64,000 bases of DNA from Streptomyces rugosispiralis (GTDB lineage: Bacteria > Actinomycetota > Actinomycetes > Streptomycetales > Streptomycetaceae), in NCBI RefSeq assembly GCF_024505145.1, contig NZ_JANIAA010000010.1:178906-242905 (forward strand), read 5' to 3'. Below the pieces are notes generated by a model. That model searched no databases. It was not told where the DNA came from and saw nothing but the letters and a program-made list of their open reading frames with translations. Of this stretch, positions 56,867 to 64,000 are shown piece by piece. Position 1 is the stretch's first letter. Every line of letters starts with the position of its first letter. The position numbers and the translations under genes were made by a program.

Positions 56867-58066
56867 TCAGCCGACTCGGAGCGGGAGCTTGGAGGTGGCG
56901 ATCACATGCGGCAGCGCCCAGAACTCCGGCGGGTTGTCCGGGTCGGTGCGCAGCTCCGGGAACCGTTCCAGCAGCAGGTTCAGGCCCAGGCGGCCCTCCA
57001 GCCGGGCCAGCGGGGCGCCCAGGCAGAAGTGGATGCCGCGGCCGAACGCCAGGTGCGCGTTGGGGTCGCGGGTGGGGTCGAAGACGTTCGGCCGGGGGAA
57101 CTGCGCCGGGTCGCGGTTGGCGGCGCCCAGCCAGAGCGCGACCAGCGTTCCGGCGGGCACCTCGGTGTCGCCGAGCCGGGTGTCGGTCGTGGCGACCCGG
57201 TAGGAGGCCGCGATCGGGCTCATGTAGCGCAGCGCCTCCTCGACCACCGCGGCGGCCGTCTCGGGCCGCTTCCTGACGCGTGCCAGGTCCTCGGGGTGGC
57301 TGTCGAGACACAGGACGGTGTTGCCCAGCAGCGCACTGGTCGTGGCGTGGCCGACGACCAGCAGTTCGTTGGCGAAGTTGACCACGGCCGCGTCGTCGAG
57401 GCGCTTGCCGTCCACCTCGGAGGCGACCAGGGCGGACAGCAGGTCCTCGCGCGGTGTGCGCCGGCGTTCCGCGACGTGTTCGTGCAGGTAGGCGAGCATC
57501 TCGGGCACATGCCGCATCGCGGCCCGCGCGTCGGGCTCCTCGTCCCCGGCGGCGCCCTCCTCGGAGGCGAGGGCGGTGGCGCTGTCGGTCATCCGGTCGA
57601 CCCATGCGCGGAACAGGTCGCGGTCGCTGCCGGGCACGCCCAGCAGTTCGGCGATGACGATCACGGGCATCGGGTAGGTGAGTTCGGCCACCAGGTCGAA
57701 CTCGTCCTGGCCGGCCATCGCGTCGAGGATCTCGCGGGTGATGGCGCTGATGCGCGGCTCCAGCCCCGCGACCATCTTGGCGGTGAACGAACGGCTGATG
57801 AGCTTGCGCAGTTTCGTGTGCTCCGGCGGGTCGGCCTGGAGCAGCGTCCCCTCGTTGAAGGAGTCGTCGGTCTCGGTGTCCGCGAGGAAGAACCGGGTCA
57901 CGTCGGAGGAGTAGGTCTTCGGGTCGCCGAAGACGTCCAGGATCGCCTGGTACCCGTAGACGTTGCACACGCCGTTCTCGTCGGTCTCCACGGGCTTGTC
58001 GGGTCGGCCGTTCCGCATCCAGAAGTGTTCCGGGCGAAGGTCCCAGCGTTCGGCGAGCGTCACCAT
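56867..58066 (-). CDS. Cytochrome P450
   Basis: The 399-residue soluble P450 starts MVTLAERWDLRPEHFWMRNG at ATG 58066, 7 nt after the NRPS stop. The heme ligand is Cys348 in FGRGIHFCLGAPLARLEGR, the K-helix ExxR is in EEALRYMSP...YRVATTD, and PEHTKLRKLISRSFTAK forms the C-helix. The I-helix motif, normally (A/G)Gx(D/E)TT, is VGHATT, with the acid replaced by Ala. It probably oxidises an aminoacyl group on a carrier protein or the finished peptide. Ferredoxin and reductase must come from elsewhere. Confidence 0.9.
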   Translation of the reverse strand: MVTLAERWDLRPEHFWMRNGRPDKPVETDENGVCNVYGYQAILDVFGDPKTYSSDVTRFFLADTETDDSFNEGTLLQADPPEHTKLRKLISRSFTAKMVAGLEPRISAITREILDAMAGQDEFDLVAELTYPMPVIVIAELLGVPGSDRDLFRAWVDRMTDSATALASEEGAAGDEEPDARAAMRHVPEMLAYLHEHVAERRRTPREDLLSALVASEVDGKRLDDAAVVNFANELLVVGHATTSALLGNTVLCLDSHPEDLARVRKRPETAAAVVEEALRYMSPIAASYRVATTDTRLGDTEVPAGTLVALWLGAANRDPAQFPRPNVFDPTRDPNAHLAFGRGIHFCLGAPLARLEGRLGLNLLLERFPELRTDPDNPPEFWALPHVIATSKLPLRVG

Positions 58067-58073
58067 GCTTGCG

Positions 58074-64000
<5,927 letters not shown>

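Overview
The window is a piece of an actinobacterial, almost certainly Streptomyces, chromosome. Base composition is very GC-rich with strong third-position GC bias. Markers of the genus include a cell-wall-anchored chaplin, a DUF5703 protein, a TerD protein, an LCP cell-wall ligase, FCD-type GntR regulators, sugar ABC permeases without their own ATPase, and an NRPS cluster with MbtH. One tRNA gene (Leu, anticodon GAG) and no rRNA, CRISPR array, transposase or integrase were seen.

Region 1 (1-10.2 kb) looks like conserved core chromosome: a partial ferritin-like diiron protein, an F420-type LLM oxidoreductase with a perfect 14-bp operator-like palindrome, an aldo/keto reductase with a leaderless-looking promoter, a RecD-like protein that has lost helicase catalytic residues, an acidic unknown protein, DUF5703, a long chaplin with a collagen-like linker and LAHTG sorting signal, an M20 peptidase and tRNA-Leu. 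Region 2 (10.3-24.2 kb) is a carbohydrate catabolic island. A nine-gene leftward operon (GntR, TIM-barrel isomerase, HIBADH-family dehydrogenase, aldo/keto reductase, sugar-binding lipoprotein, two permeases, DUF624, glycosidase) diverges from a rightward operon (DhaK-DhaL-type ketotetrose kinase, RpiB-type isomerase, GH3 beta-glucosidase) across a palindromic operator. A second, closely related GntR gene closes the other end. The kinase/isomerase pair suggests that a four-carbon ketose, perhaps released from a glycoside, ends as erythrose 4-phosphate.

Region 3 (24.2-28.2 kb) holds a ferredoxin-MBL fusion protein, an ArsR-type regulator with a quinone-oxidoreductase-like gene, and a PucR-type regulator. 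Region 4 (28.3-35.7 kb) is an unusual urease-like cassette: fused UreAB and a UreC paralogue with all metal ligands but an altered flap, followed by an MHS transporter, a ThDP 2-oxoacid decarboxylase-like enzyme, an aminobutyraldehyde dehydrogenase-like enzyme and a SnoaL-like protein. No urease chaperone genes are present. I suggest catabolism of a guanidino or ureido compound.

Region 5 (35.7-46.4 kb) is a stress/envelope island: GlsB, an Mg-ATPase-like P-type pump, an MT0933-like protein, a TatA-like protein, TerD, an acyltransferase, an LCP protein, two paralogous ArsR regulators with the same promoter sequence, and an M56/BlaI pair. Five promoters in this island carry the same palindrome, RTTGCGCAAY, which looks like the operator of the two ArsR paralogues. 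Region 6 (46.5-49.4 kb) has a DHA2 exporter and a DUF4097 protein.

Region 7 (49.8 kb to the end) is an NRPS biosynthetic cluster that runs off the window: MbtH, ornithine N-hydroxylase and a PaiB/KtzT-type protein (together predicted to make piperazic acid), a C-A-PCP NRPS with a catalytically broken condensation domain, an FAD oxidoreductase, a P450 with an unusual I-helix, and a terminal NRPS (A-PCP-E-C-A-PCP-TE) whose last A domain reads as threonine-specific. The product should be a piperazate-containing peptide ending in Thr after a D-residue.
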